A program made the position numbers and the translations under genes. A stretch of DNA of 64,000 nucleotides from Candidatus Gastranaerophilales bacterium (GTDB lineage: Bacteria > Cyanobacteriota > Vampirovibrionia > Gastranaerophilales > Gastranaerophilaceae): assembly GCA_944322885.1 (NCBI GenBank), contig CALUQH010000003.1:1-64000 (forward strand). The letters are read 5' to 3'. Below are positions 9,306 to 17,187 of this stretch, in pieces. The number at the start of each line of letters is the position of its first letter. Position 1 is the first letter of the stretch. The notes beneath the pieces were generated by a model. That model ran no database searches. It was not told where the DNA came from and worked only from the letters and a program-made list of their open reading frames with translations.

Positions 9306-10057
9306 ATGGCAAACACACTTTCTGCATTTGCTGTTGTAACACCGTTTACTTCTTCAATACTAATATTTCGGAGTTTTGCGATTTCTTCGGCAACAAATTT
9401 TACGTAAGCAGGCTGATTTTCTTTCCCGCGATACGGAACAGGTGTAAGATAGGGCGCATCCGTTTCAAGAAGTATATGCTCAAGCGGAACTGCCTGTACA
9501 ACTTCTTTCATTTTTACCGCATTTTTAAATGTTACGACACCGCCTATTCCAAGATACCAGCCTTCTTTGATGCATTCTTTTGCAAACTCTACACTTCCTG
9601 AAAAACAGTGCATAACAACTTTTGAACCATTGTTGTATTCTTTTAAAATATCAAAAGTGTCTTTGTGGGCTTCTCTGTCGTGTACGTCTATCGGCAGATT
9701 AAGTTCATTTGCAAGTTTTATCTGTTTAATAAAAACTTCTTTTTGGAGCTCATTAAAGCTTTTATCCCAATAGTAATCAAGTCCTATTTCACCTATAGCA
9801 ACAATTTTTTTGTTTTTAGCAAGTTTTTTTATGTCTTCAATAAGAACGTCGTTCCAATCCTTAGCCTCTGACGGATGAACACCGAGCATTCCGTATACAT
9901 TATCATATTCATTGATAAGTTCCATAATTCCTGCAAAATCGGCGGGATTTGCTGCCGGAACTATTATTTTATTCACACCGTTTGCTGCGGCATTTGGGAC
10001 GGCGCCATCGGTTGTAATGTTCTCAAGCATATTTATGTGGGAATGTGTATCTATCAT
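9302..10057 (-). CDS. tatD: TatD-family metal-dependent hydrolase/DNase
   Basis: 251 residues from ATG 10057. The metal-binding motifs of the TatD amidohydrolase fold are all present: DTHSHI at the N-terminus, GEIGLDYYW, DVHDREAH, MHCFSG and ETDAPYLTP. A TTG five codons upstream is in frame, but ATG 10057 gives the family-standard MIDTHSH start and lies 6 nt after a TATAAT box, so the mRNA is probably leaderless. It forms an operon with tlyA. The role is likely 3'-5' exonuclease or quality-control DNase activity. Confidence 0.94.
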   Translation of the reverse strand: MIDTHSHINMLENITTDGAVPNAAANGVNKIIVPAANPADFAGIMELINEYDNVYGMLGVHPSEAKDWNDVLIEDIKKLAKNKKIVAIGEIGLDYYWDKSFNELQKEVFIKQIKLANELNLPIDVHDREAHKDTFDILKEYNNGSKVVMHCFSGSVEFAKECIKEGWYLGIGGVVTFKNAVKMKEVVQAVPLEHILLETDAPYLTPVPYRGKENQPAYVKFVAEEIAKLRNISIEEVNGVTTANAESVFAI

Positions 10058-10069
10058 AAAATTATTATA
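10058..10069 (-). promoter_or_regulatory. -10 box of tatD with predicted leaderless start
   Basis: On the minus strand TATAAT (10069-10064) is followed by exactly 6 nt (AATTTT) and then the tatD ATG. Transcription should start at or within a base of the ATG. No Shine-Dalgarno is visible and no good -35 was found. Confidence 0.55.
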
Positions 10070-10099
10070 CAATAATATTATTAAAATAAATAAAATATT

Positions 10100-10903
10100 C
10101 TACCATTCATAATTAATTTTCCAGCCATCCTGTTGTATCAATGCTCCGCAGGATTCCCCGTTTCCGCTTTTGCTGCACCCTTGCTGAAGGGTGCTGTGCT
10201 CGCTGCCTGTTCCTGAGAATACAAATTTATTTTTGTTCACGGTTTCATATTGAGGGAGAATCATTTTAAAAACATCTTTTCCATATGTATTAGGACCTTT
10301 AATTCCGTTAATATCCGTTATTATCATAAATCCACCGTACCACCAGTCAGATACACATTGCCCGTTTTCCTGTTCACAGTTTCCGGATATAGAAACTGCA
10401 ATAAGGCTCCCGTTTGCTAATACTATAATGCGTTTGTTTAAACTATTCCAGTTGTTTGCATCTTTACTGCCATTCATATAGTATAATGCCTTATAACCAA
10501 TATCTTTTAGAGAGGTTTTCCCGTAATCTTTTGTAACTTTAATATATGGAAGCAAATATGTTGACATAAATTCTTCTAATATTTGAGTTCCGCCTGATGT
10601 TTGACCGTATATATTACTTACACTCCAGTTTGGAATATCCCCGTAGTCGGCAACTGCATGCTGAAATGCCTGAGATAAAATTGAAAAGGTGGCTTTTAAT
10701 TGTGCAGCTGTTCGTTCTTTCTGATAATTTTGAAGTAATGTTGGAATGGTCATAGCCGCTACAACACCAATAATTCCTAAAGTAATCAAAACTTCAGCAA
10801 GAGTAAAACCAAATTTACGAAAGTAAATAAATTTTTCTGAATTTCTTGTTATACTTGAACTTTGCGGGGGGGGGGGCAGCCTCAAAGTTTCTTGTTTAAA
10901 CAT
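10100..10903 (-). CDS. Type IV pilin-like/pseudopilin protein with a C11 tract in its leader
   Basis: 267 residues. The prepilin signal is G|FTLAEVLITLGIIGVVAAMTI, preceded by an unusually long 32-residue leader. A run of 11 C on the coding strand (+ strand G run 10866-10876) encodes the PPPP of that leader. The start is secured by a strong AGGAGG. The C-terminal region has DINGIKGPNTYGKDVF and ends GWKINYEW, sharing its pattern with the two pilins at 41.7-43.2 kb. Such proteins are cleaved by PilD and assembled into pili or type II-like pseudopili. Slippage in the C tract would frameshift the protein before the pilin domain. Confidence 0.88.
   Translation of the reverse strand: MFKQETLRLPPPPQSSSITRNSEKFIYFRKFGFTLAEVLITLGIIGVVAAMTIPTLLQNYQKERTAAQLKATFSILSQAFQHAVADYGDIPNWSVSNIYGQTSGGTQILEEFMSTYLLPYIKVTKDYGKTSLKDIGYKALYYMNGSKDANNWNSLNKRIIVLANGSLIAVSISGNCEQENGQCVSDWWYGGFMIITDINGIKGPNTYGKDVFKMILPQYETVNKNKFVFSGTGSEHSTLQQGCSKSGNGESCGALIQQDGWKINYEW
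10866..10876 (-). repeat. Homopolymeric C11 tract in a pilin coding sequence
   Basis: Eleven consecutive G on the plus strand, in an otherwise AT-rich region, lie about 27 nt after the start codon of the pilin gene. Tracts like this are typical contingency loci for phase variation. Confidence 0.85.
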
Positions 10904-10971
10904 TTTTCATCCTCCTTTTTTTTTATTATAACTTTTTTTTTGATAATTATCAAGCCTTAATACTATTATTG

Positions 10972-10980
10972 TGCTATACT
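10972..10980 (+). promoter_or_regulatory. Extended -10 box of gatD
   Basis: TGC-TATACT is an extended -10 (TGnTATACT). It ends 8 nt before the gatD ATG at 10989, so the leader is at most one or two nucleotides. Confidence 0.5.
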
Positions 10981-10988
10981 GATATAGC

Positions 10989-11723
10989 ATGGAAGAGAAA
11001 AATGTAAAAATATCAATAGGGCATTTGTATCCCAAACTGTTAAATTTATATGGCGATATGGGAAATATAATAACACTTACAAAACGCTGTGAATGGCGTG
11101 GAATTGATGTTGAATATGACCCGATTGGTGTTGGTGACAGAATAAAAGAACATGATTTATACTTTATAGGCGGCGGGCAGGACAGACAACAAATAGAAGT
11201 TGCAGAAGAACTCTATAAACATAAAGATTTCTTATTAGAAGAACGTGACAAGAATACTGTGTTTTTAGGTATTTGCGGCGGGTATCAACTTTTTGGACAT
11301 TATTACCAACCGTTTGAAGGGGATAAACTTTTAGGCATAAGCCTTATGGATGCTTATACTGTTGCCGGAAAAAAAAGATTTATCGGAAATGTTACGGTTG
11401 AAACGGATTTTTTAAGTCCTTCAACTCTCGTAGGTTTTGAAAACCATAGCGGATTAACATATCTTCAGGGAGATACAAAACCGCTTGGAAAATTAAAAGT
11501 TGGAAACGGCAATAACGGTCAGGATGGTATGGAAGGCGGAAGATATAAAAATGTTTTCGGTACTTATCTTCATGGCTCGCTGCTGCCTAAAAATCCACAT
11601 TTCGCTGATTATTTAATAGAACTTGCGCTTGAAAAGCGTTACGGTGAAAAGATTAAATTGTCAAAACTTGATGATGAACTTGAACTCAAAACTCACAATT
11701 CACTGGTTGGAAAGGCTTATTAA
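10989..11723 (+). CDS. gatD: GatD-like glutamine amidotransferase of lipid II isoglutaminyl synthase
   Basis: 244 residues of the CobB/CobQ-type GATase_3 family. The nucleophile is Cys96 in GICGGYQ, and the catalytic His is in FGTYLHGSLL. Opening with ISIGHLYPKLLNLYGDMGN is typical of GatD, which supplies ammonia to MurT to amidate D-Glu of peptidoglycan stem peptides. MurT, normally adjacent, is not in this window; the upstream neighbour is divergent and the downstream one is a GtrA protein. A cobyric-acid-synthase-like role is possible but the length fits GatD better. Confidence 0.85.
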   Translation: MEEKNVKISIGHLYPKLLNLYGDMGNIITLTKRCEWRGIDVEYDPIGVGDRIKEHDLYFIGGGQDRQQIEVAEELYKHKDFLLEERDKNTVFLGICGGYQLFGHYYQPFEGDKLLGISLMDAYTVAGKKRFIGNVTVETDFLSPSTLVGFENHSGLTYLQGDTKPLGKLKVGNGNNGQDGMEGGRYKNVFGTYLHGSLLPKNPHFADYLIELALEKRYGEKIKLSKLDDELELKTHNSLVGKAY

Positions 11724-12148
11724 TGAGTAAGGAAGCTGTATTAAATTTGTATAATAAATGGTGTTTAATCCCTGATAAGATTAGATTTTTATTTATTGGC
11801 GGGGTCAACGCGGCTTTTTCTTACATAATTTTTGCAATTGCGGTTTACTTAATCGGTCAGGAGCATTATCAGATTTGTGTCGCACTACAGTGGGCTATCT
11901 CTTCTGTTTTTTCATTTGTTAATCAAAAGCTTTTTGTTTTTTGCACAAAGGGCCACTGGCTTAGAGAATATATAAAATGCTGCACAACCTGGGTTGTAAG
12001 TTACGCTGTCAACGCTATTATTCTTGAGATAATTGTAAGGTACGTGACAAAAAATGTTTATGTCGGGCAGTTCGTTTCTATTTTGCTTGCTGCTGTCGTT
12101 ACTTATGTTTTATTTAAATATTATGCTTTCAGGCATAATAAACATTAA
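11723..12148 (+). CDS. GtrA-family membrane protein
   Basis: 141 residues with four predicted transmembrane helices (roughly 22-44, 51-70, 85-105, 112-132). The GtrA/DPMS pattern FLFIGGVNAAFSYIIF and SFVNQKLFVF is clear. GtrA proteins are thought to help move lipid-linked sugars across the membrane. The ATG overlaps the gatD stop (TAATG), so the two are coupled, which puts this gene in an envelope-biogenesis context. Confidence 0.88.
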   Translation: MSKEAVLNLYNKWCLIPDKIRFLFIGGVNAAFSYIIFAIAVYLIGQEHYQICVALQWAISSVFSFVNQKLFVFCTKGHWLREYIKCCTTWVVSYAVNAIILEIIVRYVTKNVYVGQFVSILLAAVVTYVLFKYYAFRHNKH

Positions 12149-12161
12149 ATTATAAATTAAA

Positions 12162-12187
12162 AAAGCGGTTAATTATTTAACCGCTTT
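12162..12187. terminator. Bidirectional terminator shared by gatD-gtrA and proS
   Basis: AAAGCGGTTAA/TTAACCGCTTT, an 11-bp stem with a TTAT loop, has A/T-rich tracts on both sides. The left arm abuts, and the right arm overlaps, the last codons of the convergent proS gene (stop at 12173-12175). Confidence 0.85.
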
Positions 12188-13909
12188 AATTTTTTCTATA
12201 AGTTTTTTTGTTGCTTCTTCAGGTGTATATTTTTCCTGTTCTCCCGTTTCACGGACTTTATATTCAACAAAGCCTTCATTAATTGTTTTCCCGACAGTTA
12301 CCCTGAACGGGAAGCCTATTAAATCTGCGTCTTTGAACTTGACACCCGCTCTTTCATCACGATCATCAAGAACAACTTCAATGCCTGCAGACTGTAAATC
12401 TTTGTACATTTTATCCGCAACTTTCATTTGAAGTTCGTCATTAATATTAACGGGAACAATTACAACATGATACGGAGCAATCGCAATTGGCCATTTAATT
12501 CCGTGTTCGTCATAGTGTGCTTCAACAGCTGCAGCAGCTGTTCTTGAAATTCCTATTCCGTAACATCCCATGACATAAGGATGAGTTTTTCCGTTGATAT
12601 CTGTGTAAACTGCATTCATCGGCTTTGAGTATTTTGTCCCGAGTTTGAAAATATTTCCGACTTCTATCCCTTTAGTTACATAGAGCGGTTTGCCGCACTG
12701 AGGACATAATTCTCCTCTCTGTACAAGCCTGATATCAGCGTATTTGATATTTTCAATACCTAAATCAGAAAGATTTGCGCCTACAAGGTGCTTGTCTGTT
12801 TGATTAATTCCGACAACAAAGTTTTTCAAATCTCGAACTGTTTCATCAGCTATAATTTGAATACCATCCATTCCCTTTGGCCCTATAAAGCCGGGTACGG
12901 CATCAAATCCTTTTTCTGACATAAGTTCTGCAATTTCAGCAGAGGAAGCTATTCTTATATCAATCCCTTCTGCTGCGTTCATTAATTTTGTTTCTTCTAT
13001 GGCTTTGTCAGCTCTTATAAGTGCAAGAACCGGTTTTTTGTCAATTATATAAACCAGAGTTTTTAAAATCAGTGTATCCGGAATATTTAAGAATTTACTT
13101 AATTCCTCAATAGAGTGAGTGTTCGGAGTATCAAGTATTTTGGTTTCTTTAAAATATTCCTTACCGTCAACAACGGCTTCAGGCAGATTTGATATTGCGT
13201 GGTTGGAATTCGCTGAATAATCGCAGGAATTACAGTAGAAAACATCATTTTCTCCTGCATCAGTGTCAGTGATTACCATAAATTCGTGCGAAACGCTTCC
13301 GCCTATAGCTCCTGAATCAGATTGAACCATTTTTGTTTCAAGCCCGCATCTTTCAAATATTTTTTTATAAGCCTGAGCCATATTTTCGTATTCTTTATCT
13401 AGACCTGCTTCATCTAAATCAAAGCTGTAGGCGTCTTTCATAATAAATTCTCTGCCTCTTAAAAGTCCGTATCTAGGTCTTATTTCATCTCTAAATTTAG
13501 ATTGTATCTGGTATAAATTAACCGGTAATTGTTTGTAAGATTTCAATCCGTCGCGGGCGACAGCTGTTATAATTTCTTCGTGTGTAGGCCCGAGGCACAT
13601 ATCTCTGTCGTGGCGGTCTTTAAGGCGCATTAATTCTTTTCCGTATACTTCCCATCTGCCTGATTCTTCCCAGAGTTCTTTCGGCTGTACAAACGGCATT
13701 AAAAGTTCCTGAGCGCCTGCTCTGTCCATTTCTTCTCTTACAATAGTTTCAATCTTTTTCAAAACTCTCCACATCAAAGGCATATATGTATAAACGCCGG
13801 GTGAAAGTTTTTTTATAAACCCTGCTCTGCCAAGCATTTTGTGAGAAATAACTTCCGCATCGGAAGGGTATTCTCTCAGGGTTTGTACAAATAATTTTGA
13901 CATTTTCAT
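12173..13909 (-). CDS. proS: Prolyl-tRNA synthetase, bacterial type with editing domain
   Basis: 578 residues, normal for the long bacterial form. Class II motifs are visible: motif 2 (FRDEIRPRYGLLRGREFIMKD) and motif 3 (GCYGIGISRTAAAAVE). The INS editing insertion lies between them (about residues 220-400), and the C-terminal anticodon-binding domain follows (PYHVVIVPVN...DDRDERAGVKFKDADLIGFP). GAGG lies 10 nt before the ATG; an ATG two codons later is possible but farther from it. The last codons form part of the terminator hairpin. Confidence 0.97.
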   Translation of the reverse strand: MKMSKLFVQTLREYPSDAEVISHKMLGRAGFIKKLSPGVYTYMPLMWRVLKKIETIVREEMDRAGAQELLMPFVQPKELWEESGRWEVYGKELMRLKDRHDRDMCLGPTHEEIITAVARDGLKSYKQLPVNLYQIQSKFRDEIRPRYGLLRGREFIMKDAYSFDLDEAGLDKEYENMAQAYKKIFERCGLETKMVQSDSGAIGGSVSHEFMVITDTDAGENDVFYCNSCDYSANSNHAISNLPEAVVDGKEYFKETKILDTPNTHSIEELSKFLNIPDTLILKTLVYIIDKKPVLALIRADKAIEETKLMNAAEGIDIRIASSAEIAELMSEKGFDAVPGFIGPKGMDGIQIIADETVRDLKNFVVGINQTDKHLVGANLSDLGIENIKYADIRLVQRGELCPQCGKPLYVTKGIEVGNIFKLGTKYSKPMNAVYTDINGKTHPYVMGCYGIGISRTAAAAVEAHYDEHGIKWPIAIAPYHVVIVPVNINDELQMKVADKMYKDLQSAGIEVVLDDRDERAGVKFKDADLIGFPFRVTVGKTINEGFVEYKVRETGEQEKYTPEEATKKLIEKIKAVK

Positions 13910-13953
13910 AATTCTAAATCCTCTTTTCTTATGATTATTTTACCATAAAAAGA

Positions 13954-14562
13954 TTATTTATAAAGCATAGCAAAAGCAAACAATGCAAACGGAATACAAG
14001 CTATACCGCCTACAAGCATTACAGGAAAAGTAATCACAATTCCTAAGCATCTCAGAAAAGTTTTGCCGGGGTATAACAAATATTTTTCACCTTCACTTTC
14101 TACTTGTATTGCTTCAATTTTATTTGTTGAAACACTATCGAATACAAAGTCACTCAGAGATTTTTTGTTAATATCAAAAATTGCATATTTATTATCTTTT
14201 TTTACTTTAATGTATCTATAATGTTTACTTATTGTTTCTATTTTATCAAATTCAGGTTCAAAGAGGATTTCCCCGTTTAAGTCTGCTAAACCATATTTAT
14301 TATCTTGCAGAATGCTTATTATTGTATTTTTGTAGTTACGGTTGTTTACAAGTTGAATACTGTATTCTCTAATATAATCGTAATTTGCTTGAAGAATAAC
14401 AGTTCCGTCTTTAGTTGTTACCCCATATTTATCACCGCATTGTACAATATTGTATCCCAACGCAAAATTATGACTTTTTATTGTACAATTTTCTTCCGTT
14501 TGAGCTAAACTAACAGGATTAAATATTGCAAAGATTAAAAATGTTGCTAAAAATTTTTTCAT
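13954..14562 (-). CDS. Exported WG-repeat protein with C-terminal membrane segment
   Basis: 202 residues. A signal peptide (about 1-20, cleavage after SLA) is followed by three degenerate WG-type repeats: KYGVTTKDGTVILQANYDYI, KYGLADLNGEILFEPEFDKI and KYAIFDINKKSLSDFVFDSV. A hydrophobic segment near residues 170-200 may anchor it. WG repeats are beta-rich and their function is generally unknown. AGAGG lies 6 nt upstream of the ATG. It lies 8 nt downstream of the TPR gene and probably shares its transcript. Confidence 0.82.
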   Translation of the reverse strand: MKKFLATFLIFAIFNPVSLAQTEENCTIKSHNFALGYNIVQCGDKYGVTTKDGTVILQANYDYIREYSIQLVNNRNYKNTIISILQDNKYGLADLNGEILFEPEFDKIETISKHYRYIKVKKDNKYAIFDINKKSLSDFVFDSVSTNKIEAIQVESEGEKYLLYPGKTFLRCLGIVITFPVMLVGGIACIPFALFAFAMLYK

Positions 14563-14570
14563 GCATGCCT

Positions 14571-15494
14571 CTAAAAAAGCTTATCTAACTCTTTTTTTAC
14601 AAGTTTTGGGGAGACTGAAAGGGTAGAATTTAATTTAAGAGCTTTATTCATAGCCTTAACATAATTTTCCCTCGAATTTTGAAGTTTATAAATTTGCGCA
14701 AGTATATAATACAAATCTCCGGTTTCTCCGCAGTTTTCAATAGCTTTTTCCATAATAGAGACAGCATTATCATATCGACCGAGTTTACTTAATATTTTTG
14801 CGTAAATTTTATATGCTTCAATATCTTTTGGATTTAATTCAATTGTTTTTTCAAGATTGTTTATTGCGGAGTCAAAATCATCTTCTTCATAATCAATTGA
14901 AGCAAGATTAAAATATGCCCAGCTATAATCGGGTGAGAGCTGGAGAACCTTGTTAAATTTTTCTTTTGCTCCCTCGTTATCACCCTGTTCTTTTAGAATA
15001 TTGCCCATATAAAAGTGAGCGTATATATCTTCATCATTCAAATCAATTGTGCGCTGAAAATAGTATTTTGCACCGTCAAATTTTCCTTCTTTAAAGTAGC
15101 AAAGCCCTATTGAAAAATATGAATTAGAGTCATTATTGTCTTTTGACAGAACACTTTCAAAGCAATCAACGGCTTTTTCATACATTTTTTTATCTAAATA
15201 TACAAGTCCGAGGTTGTAATAAGCATCAACTTCTTCAGGGGCAAGGTCTATTGCCTTTAAATATGCTTCCTGTGCTTTGTCAAGATTTTTCAGTTTTTCA
15301 TAGGTAATTCCGAGGTTGTAGTATAGTCCGCTGTCATCATTGAAGATTTTTGCCAGATATAAAAAGTGTTGTTTGGCTTCTTCAGGATATCCGCAGTCCA
15401 GAAGCAATACCGCAAGTTCGCGCCGTGCCTGAAAGTTTGTCTGATCTTCTTTTAAAATATTTTGTAATTCTTCAATTTTATCAATTTTGGACAT
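14571..15494 (-). CDS. Cytosolic TPR-repeat protein
   Basis: 307 residues made almost entirely of 34-residue tetratricopeptide repeats, about eight, with consensus positions such as YYNLGITYEKLKNLDKAQEA and AYFNLASIDYEEDD. There is no signal peptide or transmembrane segment. TPRs mediate protein contacts; the partner is unknown. The promoter has -35 TTGCAA, a 17-nt spacer and TATACT ending 6 nt before the ATG, so the message is probably leaderless. Confidence 0.88.
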   Translation of the reverse strand: MSKIDKIEELQNILKEDQTNFQARRELAVLLLDCGYPEEAKQHFLYLAKIFNDDSGLYYNLGITYEKLKNLDKAQEAYLKAIDLAPEEVDAYYNLGLVYLDKKMYEKAVDCFESVLSKDNNDSNSYFSIGLCYFKEGKFDGAKYYFQRTIDLNDEDIYAHFYMGNILKEQGDNEGAKEKFNKVLQLSPDYSWAYFNLASIDYEEDDFDSAINNLEKTIELNPKDIEAYKIYAKILSKLGRYDNAVSIMEKAIENCGETGDLYYILAQIYKLQNSRENYVKAMNKALKLNSTLSVSPKLVKKELDKLF

Positions 15495-15500
15495 ACAGAT

Positions 15501-15529
15501 AGTATAAGACTTTTGTAAATATATTGCAA
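15501..15529 (-). promoter_or_regulatory. Promoter of the TPR gene, leaderless configuration
   Basis: On the minus strand: TTGCAA (15529-15524), a 17-nt spacer, TATACT (15506-15501), then exactly 6 nt to the ATG at 15494. Both hexamers and the spacing are near consensus, which makes it one of the strongest leaderless candidates in the window. Confidence 0.7.
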
Positions 15530-15578
15530 AATTGTTAATTGTTTTATAAAATGTATGAAAAAGAATAGGAGAGCTTTT

Positions 15579-16253
15579 ATGAGATTTTTAGTTTTAATGT
15601 TATCAATGTTATTATTTATAAATACTGCTTTAGCAGCCCCTTTTAATGCAAATGCTAAGACTAAAAGGATTCCTGCTGGAACTAAATTTTCGCTTCAGTT
15701 GATGAACCCGATATCTACTATTAACAATACAGAAGGAACTGAATTTACAGCTATATTAATGAATGATGAAACAGCCGACAATGACGTGATTTTGCCTATG
15801 GGCTCATTAGTGCGCGGTACTATCAGAAAAGTTGAACCTTCAAAAAGAATGTCAAAAGGTGCGGTTTTGTATCTTGATTTTGACCATGTTGTAACACCTA
15901 ACGGAAGACAGCTTCCTTTGACTTTTACAATAACAGGGCGTGCTGATATTACTTATGACGGCGGTATAACTGGCGGTAAGGGGTATAAAGATGCTCTTAT
16001 AAATAACTGGCACGTTACAAAAGATATTGTTTCAACTTCAACAGAATGGGGCGGGGATGTATTTGATGATGTAATTGTTGCAGATCAATTGATGACAGGT
16101 ATAGGTGCAATTGGAGGAACTATAGGCGGCGGAGCTTATTATGTTTATGACTTTTTTGCAGATATGATACGAAAAGGCGATGATGTAAACCTTAGAAAAG
16201 GCGAAGTTTTAAACGTAATTTTGGTTGATCCTGTTGATGTACCCGTAATATAG
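15579..16253 (+). CDS. Exported protein of unknown function
   Basis: 224 residues from ATG 15579, which has AGGAG 7 nt upstream and gives a clean signal peptide (MRFLVLMLSMLLFINTALAA). An in-frame ATG 24 nt earlier would add a charged extension and has no ribosome site. The mature protein begins RIPAGTKFSLQL and contains MGSLVRGTIRKVEPSKRM, beta-rich patterns resembling secretion or conjugation-type (VirB10-like) beta domains; this resemblance is weak. A Gly-rich hydrophobic stretch occurs near residues 165-190. Confidence 0.8.
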   Translation: MRFLVLMLSMLLFINTALAAPFNANAKTKRIPAGTKFSLQLMNPISTINNTEGTEFTAILMNDETADNDVILPMGSLVRGTIRKVEPSKRMSKGAVLYLDFDHVVTPNGRQLPLTFTITGRADITYDGGITGGKGYKDALINNWHVTKDIVSTSTEWGGDVFDDVIVADQLMTGIGAIGGTIGGGAYYVYDFFADMIRKGDDVNLRKGEVLNVILVDPVDVPVI

Positions 16254-16267
16254 GTGATTGTTTCTTT

Positions 16268-17176
16268 ATGTCGAAAACACTTGTTTTTATGCGTACACAT
16301 ATTATTTCTAAGGGAGTAATTTCAGAGTTTTTAAAATTAAAAAACTCAACGGATTATGATTGCATTCTGTTTATTGACAATCATAAAAAGATTATTCCCG
16401 GAGATTTTAATGAGCCTGTGCAAAATTTGGATTTTTTTGACGGACTTGGAAAAGATATAAAGTGTTTTTTATTTGATGAAAATATTTTTAAGACTTTTAA
16501 TCTGCCTTATTATGCATCAAAAAATACAAACACATCTATCAGCAACGTAATGTGGTATTGTGCTGATTATATTTTTTATATAATCAAAAGGTATTTCCCA
16601 AATTATGATTATTATTGGCATTTTGATTATGATGTTTTTTTCAATGGAGATTCTTATAAACCTTTTTTCTCTAAATATGAAAATGATAATGCTGATTTAA
16701 TTGTATCTGGACTCAGTGCCTTAAATAAGAATTCAGGTTGGGAATGGCTAAAAAAAACTGATTGGGCTTATTTGGGTAAAACTTGTTATTCTTCATTTTT
16801 TCCAGTTGTGCGTTTAAGTTCAAGGGCTATTGATTTTATGTATCAAAGAAGATTAGAGATGTCTGCTTTATTTTTCGGAATATCTAAAAATAAGGCAAAT
16901 AGGTGGATGAATTGTGAGTTATTTGCTCCTACCGAATTATTAAATAACGGGTTTAAAGGTACAAGACTTGAGGAAAATTTAAGGTTTGCTCCAAATTATG
17001 ATTTGAATGAGGATCGTTTATTTGAACATCCTGATAACAAGATATATCATCCTGTAAAAGGTAATTATGAAGCAGCTTTAGAATCTTTAAAGAATAGGGT
17101 TAAGACTTTAGAAAAATATAAAATTTCTTTATTCGGATATCATATCGGACTATTTATCGGGAAAAAACGTAAATAA
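16268..17176 (+). CDS. Glycosyltransferase-like protein of unknown specificity
   Basis: 302 residues, soluble. A possible DxD metal/sugar-nucleotide motif is seen in WHFDYDVFFNG, following YFPNYDYYWHF. The phrases ADLIVSGLS and PVVRLSSRAIDFMYQRR resemble GT-A fold enzymes that modify surface glycans. The C-terminal 30 residues are basic (FGYHIGLFIGKKRK). It starts 14 nt after the exported protein gene and has no strong Shine-Dalgarno. Membership in a named GT family cannot be fixed by eye. Confidence 0.65.
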   Translation: MSKTLVFMRTHIISKGVISEFLKLKNSTDYDCILFIDNHKKIIPGDFNEPVQNLDFFDGLGKDIKCFLFDENIFKTFNLPYYASKNTNTSISNVMWYCADYIFYIIKRYFPNYDYYWHFDYDVFFNGDSYKPFFSKYENDNADLIVSGLSALNKNSGWEWLKKTDWAYLGKTCYSSFFPVVRLSSRAIDFMYQRRLEMSALFFGISKNKANRWMNCELFAPTELLNNGFKGTRLEENLRFAPNYDLNEDRLFEHPDNKIYHPVKGNYEAALESLKNRVKTLEKYKISLFGYHIGLFIGKKRK

Positions 17177-17187
17177 ATAGTTGGCTT

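Noticed and set aside
15555-15578. ATG 15555 as start of the exported protein
   Set aside because: No ribosome site and a basic extension; ATG 15579 has AGGAG and a clean signal peptide.
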